64,000 nt of DNA from Loxodes magnus (GCA_946699065.1 CAMPDV010000139.1:372001-436000), one strand, 5' to 3'. Positions 25,762 to 38,479 are shown, counted from the first letter of the stretch. Notes: a model not told the origin generated them from the letters alone. Numbers and translations: made by a program.

Positions 25762-28700
25762 ATGGCTCAAGAATAATAAGAGAGCATGTAAGAAAGGAGA
25801 GTATGATATAAACCTATCAATCTGTCTAGTTATAAAGAAAAGGTGATGAAGTTCGCAGCATAGTCGTAGACAGCTTCACCTAATGCTTTTAAGTCAGGCT
25901 TTTTTGAAGATTTGTAAAATTAGCAATCTGAAAAGCCAATGAATGAGTGGGTCTAGCCTATTACTAGAATATGCTCGCCTGCTTAGTACGCTCTTTAGGA
26001 AAATGCGGAAACTTATGGAACTATTAAGTGAGATAACGAGCAAATGACGTTATATGAAAAGAGCAAAATGAAAAAGACTACGCATAGGTGGAATAATAGT
26101 GTATTCTAGAAGCTGCTTTCAGACTAAATTTACAAAAGAACACTCATCAGTTCATAAGACTACAACAAGTGAAAAAATATACCCATTGAACAACTTGTTT
26201 CCCCAAAGATAAACTCAGTAATTTTGGATAGTAAAACAACACCCACTTAGAAGATTAACTACCAAAAGCCTGATTTAAACTTTATTTATACAGAAGAAGA
26301 TGAAAAAACCTAGAAGTTGAAAAGTTGACTTCGTAAATGGGAGCCTAAAAGTAAATAGAGCTCAATAGATGATCTATGTGCAATCGTTTATAACGTAGAT
26401 TTGCCAGTTTAAAAGAAAAGGCTTAACAAAAAGATAGTCTAAAAAAAGAAGTCTATTTCCTAAGAAAAGGTTAATGGAAATACATTCCATCTTTTTGCTT
26501 TTCAAATACCCACGAAAGGAAGCTAGCCTGGCTCAAGAGAAGGAGCTAGCTTGAATATATATAAAAACAAGTTAATCTATTTTGGAGGAAATGGAGGAAC
26601 TTCTACCACTAAAGGATTTTCTATTTTAAATATGAATAAATGAAGTTGATCAGTTAAAGCAGCTTCAGCTAAACCATCATAAAAATATGGTCATGCTACT
26701 TTTATCTGAAAGGATTTGCTAATACTATATGGAGGTTGTAATAAGTCTTCTAAAGGAAAAAGAAAAATCAGTAAAAAGATCTGACTTTGCAATCTGGATT
26801 CATATCAATGGGAGTTTTTCTACCCACATGGTGTAATACTGCCAGGTAGGAGATGCTTTGGTGGCTGTATAGTAGGAAGTAGTGTAGTTATATATGGAGG
26901 ACTGGACTAGTAAGGAAAACTACTTTCTGATCTCTGTGTGATAGACTTATAACAGCATATTTCATCATAGCCATAGTTATTACCTACTTCTAAGCATGAT
27001 CTTCTTCCTAATGGTCTGTAAAACTGTACTTTGACTGCTGTTTATGATAATCACTAATTAAATCAATCTACTACAACTTTTTACCATCAAGGCAAATCAA
27101 GGAAATTTAGTGAGTATAGTGAGTAGGATCAAGGAGTCTACCTCTTTGGAGGAAAGAATCAAAACGGTTTCGCGACCAATAATATGTGGTTCATCCAGTC
27201 TAAGGTATGAACAGTGGATTCCGTTCCTCATTATGGAGCTCAATTTACCCTCATAAAGAATATTTCAGGAATACCTCCAGATAGTAGATACGATCATTGT
27301 GCGATATTTCTAAACCAAAAGATCTTCATTTACGGTGGTAGGAATGACCAGTTCTTCAAGCTTAGTTAGAACATGTGTCTAAGTGATATTTCCATTTACA
27401 GCATAAAGCAGAAAGTGTGAGAAAGAGTGTAGATGCATGGATAGATACCTGAAGGAAGATGAGGAGCATGTACAGTAGTAAAGGATAGCAAAATACTAAT
27501 TCTAGGAGGAATTTCGATTTAGTAGTATTAAGGTGGAAATATAGTAGCTATTGAAACTGACCCTAAATATGTCGCTCTATCATATAAAGAATGGAAGTAA
27601 TCATCTTAGCAAATTTAGCAAACTAATAAGGAAAGCGTTAATAAAGTATCAGGAAAGAAGATAATTAAAATGATGGTATAGTAAAGTCTAGAGGATTTAG
27701 GTAGCTTATAGGAAGAGCCTGGAGAAGAGGAGAAAAATTAGGTTTAAGAGAATCAAGATTAAGATCAAGAAGCTGAGGATCCTAAAAAGCCGAAATTACG
27801 TAAAATGAAAAATGTTAACTTTAATATTTAAAGTCTTTGTATAAACTTAGCTATCATAAAGCTTAAAAAAGGCTTATAAGTGAATTAAAATCAAAAGTGG
27901 TAAAACTAAACCTTTATAAGCATAAGGATTTATAAGTATCTAAAGGCAAGAATAATTTAATATCGAGACAAGTAAATACAAGAAGCTATTTACTTACTGC
28001 AAGACTAAATAAACTAATATAAGGCTTTTAAGGCTAAATAAGAGACAGATTACCTACAAAAGAAGAGAGCAACTTAATGAATTTAAAAGCTAGAATTATA
28101 CTTCTAAGCAAAGAGATTAAATAGCGAAAGGAAATGCTATAAAATAGTATTAGTTACTTGATTACTACACATCAACAAGCTAAATAGATCAGACAAGAGC
28201 TAAAATAAGTATATTGAAGATATGCTAATCAAGCAATATAACTAAATAGCATGTTTTCGTATATCCTATATATGTTTATCATATAGGGATAGCAAAACTA
28301 GCTATAGTGAGGGTTTAATTATTAATGATAATAAGAAGGATATAACGTGAATGATGAGTATACAGAAATAGGAGTCAACAGCTAATAGCTTAACAAAGGA
28401 AGCACTAATCAAATGTTTTAAATGGAACACCCTTTTCAAGCTTTTAAGGACCTTTGATAAATAATTTCAAATATTTTGGATGAAGCTAGAAAGGAAAGTC
28501 TGAAAATAAAGATTATTGTATAACTGCATTGCTTTCTTAAATAGGCACACTAAATATAATAAATAAGGAAATAAAACAAGAACGAAAATAGACTTCTTAG
28601 GACTTAAAAGACACATTAGAAAGTAACTAAGTAAAGCAGAAAACGGGAAAAAATGATAGATATATCAAAGCGAGCACACTATTGGTATTGTAATGGATAG

Positions 28701-28961
28701 CTAATTTTAGTCAGACAACCCTCAGATAGAGATTTTACAAAACGACCAACTTTCTTCATTACAGATTAACTTAAAATTTATGCAATTATCAGTAAAATAA
28801 GCCATAAAGGTAATTTTAAATCTAAGGCATAATAAAGGAAGGTATAAAATAAAAAGTAGGAGATCTTAATTAAACTTAGTTTTATAGAAGCATTCAAATA
28901 AAATGGATAATGTGTAGAAGCAATCTTTACTCAAGAGTATTCAGAAATCTTTTTAATTTGA
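25762..28961 (+). CDS. Kelch-repeat protein
   Basis: ATG 25762 (MAQEQQESMQERR) to TGA 28959-28961. A 62-nt intron (27800-27861) is needed to keep frame, giving 1045 codons plus stop. Residues about 225-600 form a Kelch beta-propeller with repeated GG pairs: LIYFGGNGGT, LILYGGCN, VVIYGGLD, VYLFGGKN, IFIYGGRN, ILILGGIS. The N-terminal 220 residues are low-complexity and hydrophilic; the C-terminal 400 are basic and helical with acidic QEE stretches at 650-680. Kelch propellers bind partner proteins, often cytoskeletal; the partner is unknown. An alternative intron (28842-28887) would join this protein in frame to the transporter downstream. Confidence 0.8.
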
Positions 28962-28980
28962 AAAGATACAAAGCAAAAGG

Positions 28981-30099
28981 ATGATGATAGTCGGGATTAT
29001 TCTATCGGTAATAACAGTTTTATCTAGTGGTTGCAATGCTGTCTTTATGATGAACTTAGGAATGAATTAAAGTTTGTCGGTGACTTAAAGATAGTAAATG
29101 CTAGTTGTATGGTACATACTGTTTTGTATTGTCTTATTTATCACTAAAAAGGAGACTTTTTTTGAATGTGTGTAAGAATATAAAAAAGTCTGATTTTAGT
29201 TTGCTATTTAGGGATTTCTACTATACGTTGTAGTTCTTTGCTACTTTTTCCCTGTTAAATTCATCCCTATTGCCTTAATTGCTGTCATGGATGCTACATC
29301 TCCAATATGGGTCACAGTTTGGAAGATAATTCGAAAATAGAAAATTCACATAATGGGCATTTTTGGAACTTGTATAGCCATCATTTTTTGTATTCTAATA
29401 GCCTTTCTTGATAAGACAGGTGAGAAGGAGAATAACTTTACCTTATGGAAAAGAATAGTTGGTATGCTGATAACTCTATGTGGTGCCATATTCAACGCAG
29501 CATATGTTATAAGAAGCTAAGATTTCCACTACAAGTACAAATTTCCCTTTCTACCCTATATGCTTAATGTAGCTTTCTTCGCTGCTATCTTTTCTGTAAT
29601 ATTCGCCCTATTATTGTAAAAGGCTACATTTGATAACGATCCTAACACTGGAATTTTTGGATGGACGAGCTAAGACTTAGCATTCAAGAGTATAGTTATG
29701 CTTAGTACTGTATCCATCATAACTAACGTAGGCTGGGCTTTAGCCACTAAGTTTATCTCTCCTTTATTCTTCTCTGGCATATGCTTGCTAGAGCCCTTTT
29801 TTGCCGGCTTTATGGCATGAGTGATGAATTTTAATCCAGAACCAGGCGTCTTTATGTGGATTGGAGGAATAGGAATTTTATTTGGTCTATCACTGGTAAT
29901 AATAGGAGAAGAGAAAGCTAAGAATTAGATGAAGAAGGAAACTATCCTGAGAAGGAACAAAATTAGCAGTATAAAAGGCTAGTCAACAGGACATAAGGAG
30001 TTCTAATAAGAACTGGTAGCCAGCTTAACAGTGACATCTTCTGAAGACTCTGATTTAAATAAGCAGAATTAGCAGAGCTTAGTTACTAACTCTTACTGA
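28981..30099 (+). CDS. DMT/EamA-type multi-pass transporter
   Basis: ATG 28981 (MMIVGIILSVITVLSSG) to TGA 30097-30099, 372 codons. About nine to ten hydrophobic helices span the first 315 residues (VWYILFCIVLFIT, FLLYVVVLCYFFPV, GTCIAIIFCILIAFL, LFFSGICLLEPFFAGFMAW, GIGILFGLSLVIIGEE), with the pattern of solute carriers of the drug/metabolite transporter group (EamA/SLC35-like). A polar tail of about 55 residues follows. Substrate is unknown. The start lies 19 bp after the Kelch TGA. An upstream in-frame ATG at 28903 would overlap the Kelch gene, and an intron fusion is an alternative. Confidence 0.75.
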
Positions 30100-30203
30100 T
30101 TGTTTTATATATAAATATGAAAGCTAACACTTTTTTTATGTGTTCTGTAAGCAAAACTAAGCTTAATTTGCTCTTGCTAGTGTTCGAATCACACATTAAA
30201 TGT

Positions 30204-31457
30204 TCAGTATCTTGATTTTTATTTAATGGTTTAGTCATTGAAAGTTTTATATTCACCTATAATGCTGTTTGATATTTATCACCTTGAGAGTTAAGTGTGA
30301 ATATCCAAAGCATTAAAATCTATATATTTTTCCTTTAAAAATCTCATTTTTTACCTTCGGAAATTATTTTCAATGTAATACTATTTTTATTTTATCACGC
30401 CACTCTGTTATGGATTATTTAGTAGCAAGCTATTTTATTCCCCAGATTCCTTTCTATTTCCTTTTGATCGTAAAGCCCAACTAAATTTTGTTTCTTTGCT
30501 TAGTTTGCAAACCTCTTTTAAAGGACTTAGCATGAAGTTTGATTTCTTTATTCTTAATTAATTTTAATCCAGTAATAAAACTTCCTTGTTTTATAAAGCT
30601 TCATCTTAAGATGCTAGCTTAGGTATTTTAATTAGATACTTGGTTTTTATATTTCTATAAGTACAAACTATAAACTTCAGCCTTAAATATCGAGTTTCTG
30701 GTTTGCTTTTTAGACTTTACTCATCTATCTCGAAATTGAAATATTCATTAGCTCAAAGCTTTAGTTTCTATATCATCCTTTACTCAGCCATATTAAAATC
30801 ATAGTCTATTGAACTGCCTCCCTTTTGCTAAATAATTTGACCACAAAAAAATGCAGACCAGTTAGAGAAATCAACACTTCATTTAATGACTTTCATATAC
30901 TTTTGATTTTCTCCTTGAAGCAAAGATCCAGTTAATACTTCTTATACTTGAGCTTCGTTTATAGTAAAGATAGAGCATCATATCATCGTTCTCTTCATTT
31001 CAATTCCTAAAATTTCGAAAGCTAAGTATACTGCTAATATCATTCTTTATTCCCCTAGGCTCAATTAAGCCTTGCAAGTAATTCATATCTAACTCTAGCT
31101 TCTTTCATTTCTACATCCTACAGTAACTACTTCTAGGTTTCCCTCACATCTATAGCTCCCTTCTAGTATCACCATAGCTATCTATCCAAGCAAATTTTTT
31201 CTTCCACTCAGAACTAGGAGTAACTTAGACTTCTACCTAACTAATCAGAATCCTAACTTACTTCTAGTATAATCTTTAGGCTTCAAATACTAACATCTAG
31301 CAGTTTCTGACTTCAGTACTTTCAATTCATTCGATAATAGTCAGTTTATAACTCCATGACTAAGCTTAAGAATATAAGACTTAAGCTTAGTCTAATGATC
31401 ATAAGAAACTAGTTCACAGAGTAAAGGAAGTAGGCGGCTATGCTAAATACAAAGCAT
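30204..31457 (-). CDS. Unassigned soluble protein
   Basis: An uninterrupted minus-strand frame from ATG 31457 (MLCIQHSRLLPLLCELV) to TGA 30204-30206, 417 codons. It has good acidic and glycine content throughout (GRKNLLGQIAMVILEGS, EVLTGSLLQGENQKYMKV, NFEIDEQSLKSKPETRYL), unlike the other frames. The first 330 residues look globular and mixed alpha/beta; the last 90 are basic. No family is recognised. It converges on the transporter (104-bp gap) and diverges from the TPR gene (88-bp gap), so the two divergent genes probably share a short promoter region. Confidence 0.65.
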
Positions 31458-31545
31458 TGACTCTAGAAAGGAGAAGCTAAAACCAGCAAGTTTGGTAGTA
31501 ATACTCAAGCTTAAAAAAGAAAAGAGACAGTGGTAGTGGAATAAA

Positions 31546-32958
31546 ATGGAGAGTAAAGAAACATTGTAATGAATCATAGAAAACGATATTATGAAGATAG
31601 GCAAGGAATGATAAGAGAAGGGAAATAATGAAAAAGCTATTGAATGCTTCAATACTGCACTTGAACTAGATCCTAACTATGAAAATGCTCATAAGTCAAA
31701 AGGCTTAGCTTTGTATAACTAAGGCAGATTTGAAGAAGGCTTGAAGAGCATCAGCAAAGGAATTCAAGTTAATCCTAAACGAGCAGAGTTGTATTATATC
31801 AAAGGAAATGGATTAAATTAGCTTGAGAAGTTCGAAGATGCTATTGAGTAGTTCAACATAGCTATACAGATTAATCCATATTATGAAGATGCCTGACATA
31901 ACAAAGCATGTTGTTTGAACGTTCTAGGAAAACCACAAGAAGCTATCGAATGCTATAAAAAAACTATCCAAATTAATCCTAAATAAGCTGACTGCTATTA
32001 TAATATAGGGGTTTGCTTAATGTTACTAGAAAGAAATGAAGAAGCCTTAGGTTATTTTAACAAGGCTTTGTAAATTAATCCTAAGTATGTAACTGCTTAC
32101 CTTAATAAAGGAGTATTATATGGTAAATTAGGAAGGAATTAAGAAGCTATTGAGAGTTATAGCAATGCAATCTAATATAATCCCAATTTTGCATTAGCTT
32201 ACTCTAACAAAGGAGCAATATTAACCAGGCTTGGAAGAAATGAAGAAGCTATTGAAAACTTCAATGTTAGTATCAAAATTGAACCTTAGAATGTAGAGGC
32301 ATGATTAAACAAGGAATAAGCTTTAAAAAATTTGGGAAGAAAGTAAGAAGCTAATAAGTGCTTTGAAAAGGCAAGACAAATAAATCCAAATATAACTCAG
32401 CTTTCACAATTCAATGAACTAAATATTTTTCATATAAATCTGATGAATAAAGCAATAGAAAAAATTACGACTTAGAGCAATATCCAAAAAACTACCATAA
32501 CTGCAGCATAATCTTCCAGTGTATAACAATCCTTTTAAAGTAAATAAAATAACCCTTAGTTTCAGAAGCCATATGGCTATGGTGTCATTCCAAAACGAAA
32601 TAGTCACTCAGAAGATTTCATTTTATATAAGCCATATCTACTATATCAGCTTCAAGAGACTACAAGTCTATCGCTAGATAAAATAATAGATTATACTAGA
32701 TATCTAGAAAAGCAAGGGTATAAACCTAGAGATCTAGATATAACAGCATTGTCCAAACTACTGATAGCATATGATAAAGAAGCTTCTTCGATATCTAAAT
32801 GATTAAGGCTGTTACCAAACTTAAATAGTCTTTATAACTAAAAATGACCTTTAAAAAGTTAGTAGTATGATCATCAAAATTATCATTACAAGTATAAAAA
32901 GCTTTAAATACTAGCTTTCTATTAACTTTAAAGTGACTGTATAAAAGTATTTAAATGA
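31546..32958 (+). CDS. TPR-repeat protein
   Basis: ATG 31546 to TGA 32956-32958, 470 codons, no intron. Residues about 15-285 form seven to eight tetratricopeptide repeats with the usual W/L..G..Y/F..A......AL..NP pattern (GNNEKAIECFNTALELDPNYENA, split across units; AIEQFNIAIQINP; AIECYKKTIQINP; ALGYFNKALQINP). The rest is Q/S-rich, then a helical C-terminal domain (TTSLSLDKIIDYTRYLEKQG). TPR arrays bind partner peptides. Further TGA codons occur downstream in the same frame, so the exact stop rests on coding quality falling off after it. Confidence 0.85.
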
Positions 32959-33289
32959 TGCTATAAAATGAAAAACATTTTTTCTTTTATTTCAATCATT
33001 ATATGTAAAAAGGTCACTGGATTTAAATATATGGGATGAAGGGAAATATGTAAATGAAGAGATAGAAAGAAACTGATTGGATGTTGGTTGTAAAGCCACT
33101 TAAAGATGAATAATTATAAAAGTTTTGATTTATGCTTTTTGTTTTGATAGTCAGCTTAATTAATGGCAAAGAGGGTATAAGTATCTATTTACATGATTAA
33201 AGATAATGAAAGTGTGAGAGAGAAGAGAAAGCAACTAGAACTAATGTTACTAAAGAAACAAGGATGATTGATTACTATAAGTATTTGCA

Positions 33290-34053
33290 AAGCCATATAG
33301 TTGAAAATTTTGACTTGTAATAATAATATCTCAGTTACTTCATTTTAGCCTCTTGAGGAAACTTAATTACTTTATTAACTTAGCGCATTTAAATCTATCA
33401 TTATTGATACCAAGCTACCAACTAATCCTAATTCTTGCACGTTTCTCAGCCTTCTTTTATCACATTTATAACAGCAATTCAATCTCTTAACTTGGTATGC
33501 TAAAGTTCTCCCATTTCTTATATAATTTTTTAAATAACCTTAATGATTATCACTACCTTTATTTAATCCTAATGCTTATTTACTCGTATTATTTAATTCT
33601 TCATGCTTGTTATAGAAAGAACAGTTATAATATTTCTACCATATCTATTAAGTTATGTCCTATCTAATTTAAATCTTTCACTATCTATCAAGAACATTGA
33701 AAGTGATTTACTTTATTTGTAGTGTGAATGCTTTACAATGAAGGTTATATACCGCTATGCTTTGGAAAATTCCTACTAGTCTTCTCTTTTTTGTTCAAAT
33801 CGATTATTTTTACTACGCAACATACTAATTACTGGACGTGCATTATCATAACTTCAATATGCATCTTCATTTACTTTAATGATCTTAGACATCATTTTAT
33901 GTAACCTGTATTAGTTTTAATTCCTATTATAGTGTAAATTACTAGACTAACCACATCAGTTTTCAGTTAATCGCATGATAGCATTTTTAAATGTAAAACC
34001 TTTTGATTTACTTTGATTTCTTTTGGATTCTTATTACTGAGACAAAAATTCAT
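33290..34053 (-). CDS. Unassigned cysteine-containing protein (3' end unresolved)
   Basis: Starts at ATG 34053 (MNFCLSNKNPKEIKVNQKV). A 28-nt intron (33924-33951) leads into a long frame with CNC/CC pairs (KRLNCCYKCDKR) and good acidic content (KHEELNNTSKQALGLNKG, RGQNEVTEILLLQ). I found no convincing TGA in frame before about 33290, so the C-terminus is open. The minus orientation fits the pyrimidine-rich plus strand. No family is recognised. Confidence 0.45.
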
Positions 34054-34289
34054 TTTCTTATCTCCCTTTTCATTTCATTCTCTTATACTCAGTTTTATCT
34101 TCTAGCCTATCCCATAGACAAAGTCTCTCTATATACCATCTAATTATAACTTAATTAGACAGTCTAACTCCCTATAGTATTTCCCTTTTACTCTCTACCC
34201 TTAAAAATCCATATGATTTTATACCTAAAATAGTATAAAAATCTGAGAATCTTCCTCTCAAAATAAATTCAGATCCCTTAGTATTTAAA

Positions 34290-34883
34290 ATGCAAAGCTA
34301 AGGAGAAGACATACCTATAAAGGAAAGTGAGTGACTCAGTCTTTACAAAACTCCTAACGGTAAAGAATTCGCCCAGAGATCGAAAAGAAAATAGCATTCT
34401 TCTACAGCTTCAGGAGGAGTGACTATAGTACCTTTCTTAAAGTGTGGAGAGATAACATATTTGATTATGATCAACGAGTATAGTAACGCTAACCATAAGT
34501 GAGTTCTTCAGTTCCCAGGAGGATGAATTGATAAAGGTGAGACGGTAGAATAAGCTGCATTAAGAGAATTAGCGGAAGAAACTGGTTTCTAAGATGGAGA
34601 AATAATCAAGATAGTTAATAGCGCTTATGTAGACCCATGAAAAAGTAGAGATAAAGAGGCAATCGTCCTGTTACATATTAAGTCAATAGAGTCTAAGAAA
34701 TAGCAAAATCTGGATATATCAGAAGAGGTAGAAGTATTGCTAATTCCTTTTGAGAATAACAGAGTTATGTAAGAGATAACTTACTAGGTATAAAACAAAG
34801 AAGGAATGGAACTTCATACTAATGCATATTTTTTGTTGCTTGCTTTGGAAAATTCTAGCATATTACAGCAGAGGCTTAAATGA
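34290..34883 (+). CDS. Nudix hydrolase
   Basis: ATG 34290 to TGA 34881-34883, 197 codons. The Nudix box is complete at residues about 78-100: G-WIDKG-E-TVEQAAL-RE-L-A-EE-T-GF, matching GX5EX7REUXEEXGU, with its first W written as TGA. The upstream SGGVTIVPFLK and LIMINEY strands and the FPGG before the box fit the fold. Nudix enzymes cleave nucleoside diphosphate derivatives linked to X using magnesium held by the RE..EE glutamates. The sequence resembles diphosphoinositol polyphosphate or ADP-sugar types; I cannot choose. If the TGA at 34881 were read as W, the frame would continue to TGA 35082-35084 (264 codons). Confidence 0.9.
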
Positions 34884-35412
34884 TTTCCACTATAAAGTTA
34901 ATTAATTTTATTTATTAGTAAGCAAAGAAAGATAAGCAATATTGAAGACTGGTAGATCTATCAGAATGGCTTAGTATTATATAATATGAAGTATAAAGTA
35001 GCTTAGAGAAGTTACAGCGAATAGATAAACATAGATATTCATTTCAATAAAAGGAAGGAAGGGCTATTAAGTGTCTGTATTTGAACCTGATTATATGGTT
35101 AGATCATAGGTGAAGAATTAAATCATATCGGGAAATAAAATCGAAGCTTAGAGTGTTAACTTAAACAAATTTCCAGCCATTCCCTTTAAATATATTCAAC
35201 ATCGTATGTTAGTGATTTATCCCAGCAATTTATTTTATTAAGATTAGTAATATAATAAATAATAAGCTATTTACTGCGATTAATAAGGTATAAGCTAAGA
35301 GCTTGTTAGTTAAAATAAGAGAAGTAGGATAGATATGGAGGATTTAAACTATAGACATAGTTGATCTGATAGAATATAAAATGGATTAGGAAGCGGAAAT
35401 AATTAAAAAGAT
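34884..35412. other. Region with open but unassigned plus-strand frames
   Basis: Three plus-strand frames are open and look protein-like. One continues the Nudix frame to 35084. Another runs from ATG 34952 (MAQYYIIWSIKQLREV) past 35400 and overlaps the 3' end of the minus-strand gene. None carries a recognised motif. Confidence 0.35.
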
Positions 35413-36541
35413 TCAGGAATAAAATTTCTTTACATTCACATTAAAATTTCCTCTAGAAGCGATGTTTCTAAAGATATTAAGATACTTACCCTCTGGAATA
35501 TCCCCAGAATTTATGATTGTTACGCTAGAAATCAGACCCCTATGACATAGGCGGCTCTACTTCTTTCTGCTTCTATACTAAATTAAAAGTTCCTTTCACT
35601 CCAGAATTTTCATAGAATACATTTTTGTCTCTTTACATCTATAATTGTTCTAAGTCAGGTCTGTATTAAAGACTTACGTTACAGGTCCAGTACTATAAAA
35701 TTTGTACTAGTTAAGTTAGTACTCTGGATCTTTTTTCAAAGCGGAGTAAGTTTGTCTAGGTAATGGAGTTTTGATTCTCTATTATGTGGGTTTATAGTCA
35801 GCTTGATATTATGTATTAGGCTATTTCTAGTAGAATTTCTCTAAGTCTTTCTAAAATTACGCTTTGTCTGAAGGGGCACTAAATAAAGGATTTAAACTCA
35901 ACTTACGAATTTCCTCGTGAACCAATAAAAAACCTTGCTGCGTTTTCCTAGAATCCTGTAGAACCTCTTTAAGAGTGTCTTGATGACTAATAGAGTGAAG
36001 AAGGTGGTGGTGTCGTTGCGTAAAACGCCGCCTTTGACTTTTCAATAGGATCTACTTTCACCTTCTTTCTCTATTCTTACTCTTTCACTTGCTAGTTAAC
36101 TTCAGCTGAATTTTTTCTCGAATGTTGTTCAGATTATTTTTACGATTTCTACTCCTTATTTGACTACTCCTTAACTATCACCTCTTGAGTAGCTGCATGA
36201 TTAAGTGATTCATTTTCCTTGAAGCTTCCCTAATCCTTAGCTAGTTTAATATTACCGAAAATAGATTTCTAAGGTTGTTGAATCATAAAAGGTTAAGGTT
36301 TGTAAGTGTTAAAATTCAAGGACTGCGAAAACTCCTCTTTCTTAACCTCCTGAAATCACGTAAATTTCTAGTTCTAGGTTTAGTTCTTAAGATACTCCCT
36401 ACTGTTTTACTAACTATATCCTTTGATACACGTTTTCGCTCCTGGAATATCCTCCGTCATCAAAGAAGTTGATAATCCAGGTCTTCCAGGTACTATCCTT
36501 TTTAGCGGTGCATCATGCTAGGAAATAGTCTACAAATTCAT
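35413..36541 (-). CDS. Unassigned basic protein, multi-exon
   Basis: Begins near ATG 36541 (MNLQTISQHDAPLKRIVPGRP, later LMTEDIPGAKTC). It ends at TGA 35413-35415 after a 22-nt intron (GTAAGTATCT..CTTTAG, about 35460) whose removal gives a smooth end, NFNVNVKKFYS. At least two more small introns are needed, one near 36075-36100 and one near 35680, because the best frame changes there (KEVLQDSRKTQQGFLLVHEE; EKFYQKQPNTQYQADYKP). It is rich in K, Q, S and P. The DIPGA element recalls ciliary and cytoskeletal small proteins, but this is weak. Confidence 0.5.
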
Positions 36542-36646
36542 GAGATCCTATCGTTAAGCAAAATGGTTCCTCTAATAGTCTATTCACATTTTTTTTGGTT
36601 GCAATAGTATAACCGAGTTAGTATATTTAGGGTTTTATTCTAAATA

Positions 36647-38479
36647 ATGGGAGTGACTGTAGGATGTAGAAATTGCTGTGATAATAATTAGTATGATGTG
36701 AAAGGAGACCCATTGAAGCATTAATCTAATATACCTAGAGGAAGGATAAATGCGGAGTCTATTAAAGTACTGCAGGAGATAGATGCTCAGCTGTTTTATG
36801 CATGTGCTGATAAGAATTTGGGAGCGATTAAATGATTTTTGCAGTAAGGGGCGAGTATTAATTCAGTGGATAGTAAGGGAACTTCTCCTCTCCATGTTGC
36901 GTGCAGAGATGGAATACAAGAAATTGTGGATCTGATAATTACTCAAGGAGGGAGAATAAATTTGATAGATTAAGCAGGTTGAACTCCTATCCATATAGCA
37001 ACGTATTTTGGGAAGGCTAATATAGTGAGAACGCTACTAACGAATGGGGCAAATCCTACTATCAAAAATAATAAGAACTAGACAGCGTGAGACTTAATCC
37101 AAGACGAAAAGACTAGAGCCGTGTTTTAGGAATATACTGAGAATAAGAAACTACTCTTTTCATAGTATGACGAATCTACCAATCAAGAAAGTACATAATC
37201 ACAAGCATAATTCGAAAGCAAAAGTACAATCCCACCTTTACGGTTGGATAAGGTCTATCTTCCTTTTCTAATGTAGAATAAAAACTCGTTCAGAACAGAA
37301 GATTACTAAACAGAATATGACTCACTAAGTCCAGTAGGAGACTAAATCTAGAAGCTAAAGTTTTTGAACTTGATATAGTAGAAAAGTAATAAAAGCAGTG
37401 GTAGAGAAGATTTGAACTAGAGTAATGTATCTAATAAGTCGCATAAGTTGAAAAAGGTGTAAAGCAAATCATTGGCAAACGGCTAGAATGAAATCACAAT
37501 ATTCTCTCCTTTCGTTAACGAAGTAAAGGTAAAAATTCAGCTAACGAACTAAGATATCGTACTTTTCTTATCAAGAGGGATTAAAATATTCAACTTGAAG
37601 CCACTGAAAGGTCTATCTTTCTTATTAACAGCAGGAGTAGTTTTAAACGATCCTAGAGAGATTGCAGAATTTATGTAAACCACTCCTGGCATTAACAAGA
37701 AGAACGTGACGGAGATACTTTTGATATAAACCCAATACTTCGAACAAATAAGAACTCAGTTTTTCGAAGTATCGAAGATAGATAACAGAGACTTTGTAGA
37801 ATCCCTAAGGCAACTATTTAAGCTAATCAATCTTCCTCAAGATTAATCAGCTTTCAATATCATTCTTTAAGCATTCGCTAACTACTTCTGAACTAAAAAT
37901 CATCGCCCTGCTTATTTTAGAGGTCCATAAGCAATTCAAGCCTTATCTATTTAAACTATCTTTTTAGATCAATAGATGAAGACTGAAAAAAAGGATAGCA
38001 GATCTAGAAAAAAATGGATATAAAGCAACAAGAAAAAGAACGAAGGAGACGATTTTCCTGAGCACTTTCTTCTGGAGATCTACGAAAGATTATCCAGAAA
38101 GTCCATTTTTCCAAATTATAAGGATTACACTACACAAGTCTTTCCAAAGCCTATTATGTATGGAACCGTAATTTTTTGTAATGCTCAACAACTAAAGAAA
38201 AGTCTTTGAGCGATTTACTGTGATAACATGATCTACTTCTAGAAGCAACAAGAAGACCTAACACCCAATATATTTCTACCACTAGAAGACTGCAAAATAA
38301 AATTCGACCAAAAGAAAGGCTAAATTAGTTTCCAAGGCAAAAGGAAAGAGTTCATATCATTGTGGAAGTTAAAGGAAGATGGAACCGTGAAATTTATCAC
38401 TCTTTCAGTTTTCAGTTTTTATGCAGAACACGAAGAATTTGAAAAATGGCTCAACACACTTAAATCTTTAGTTAATTGA
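36647..38479 (+). CDS. Ankyrin-Sec7-PH protein (ARF-GEF family)
   Basis: ATG 36647 (MGVTVGCRNCC) to TGA 38477-38479, 610 codons, no intron. Ankyrin repeats lie at about 50-165 (GTSPLHVACRDG, GWTPIHIATYFG, NKNQTAWDL). A Sec7 domain lies at about 307-440 (FNLKPLKGLSFLL, NDPREIAEFMQTTPGINKKNV, FVESLRQLFKLINLPQD). A PH domain lies at about 504-605, ending EHEEFEKWLNTLKSLV. Sec7 domains load ARF GTPases with GTP, and the PH domain anchors to phosphoinositides. The glutamic-finger position (usually LPGEAQ) reads LPQDQS at about 396-401, so exchange activity may be reduced. MGxxxGC at the start may be acylated. Confidence 0.85.

Noticed and set aside
30180..30200. tRNA B-box-like GTTCGAATC
   Set aside because: No acceptor stem, anticodon arm or A box can be folded around it; it lies just beyond the 3' end of a minus-strand gene.
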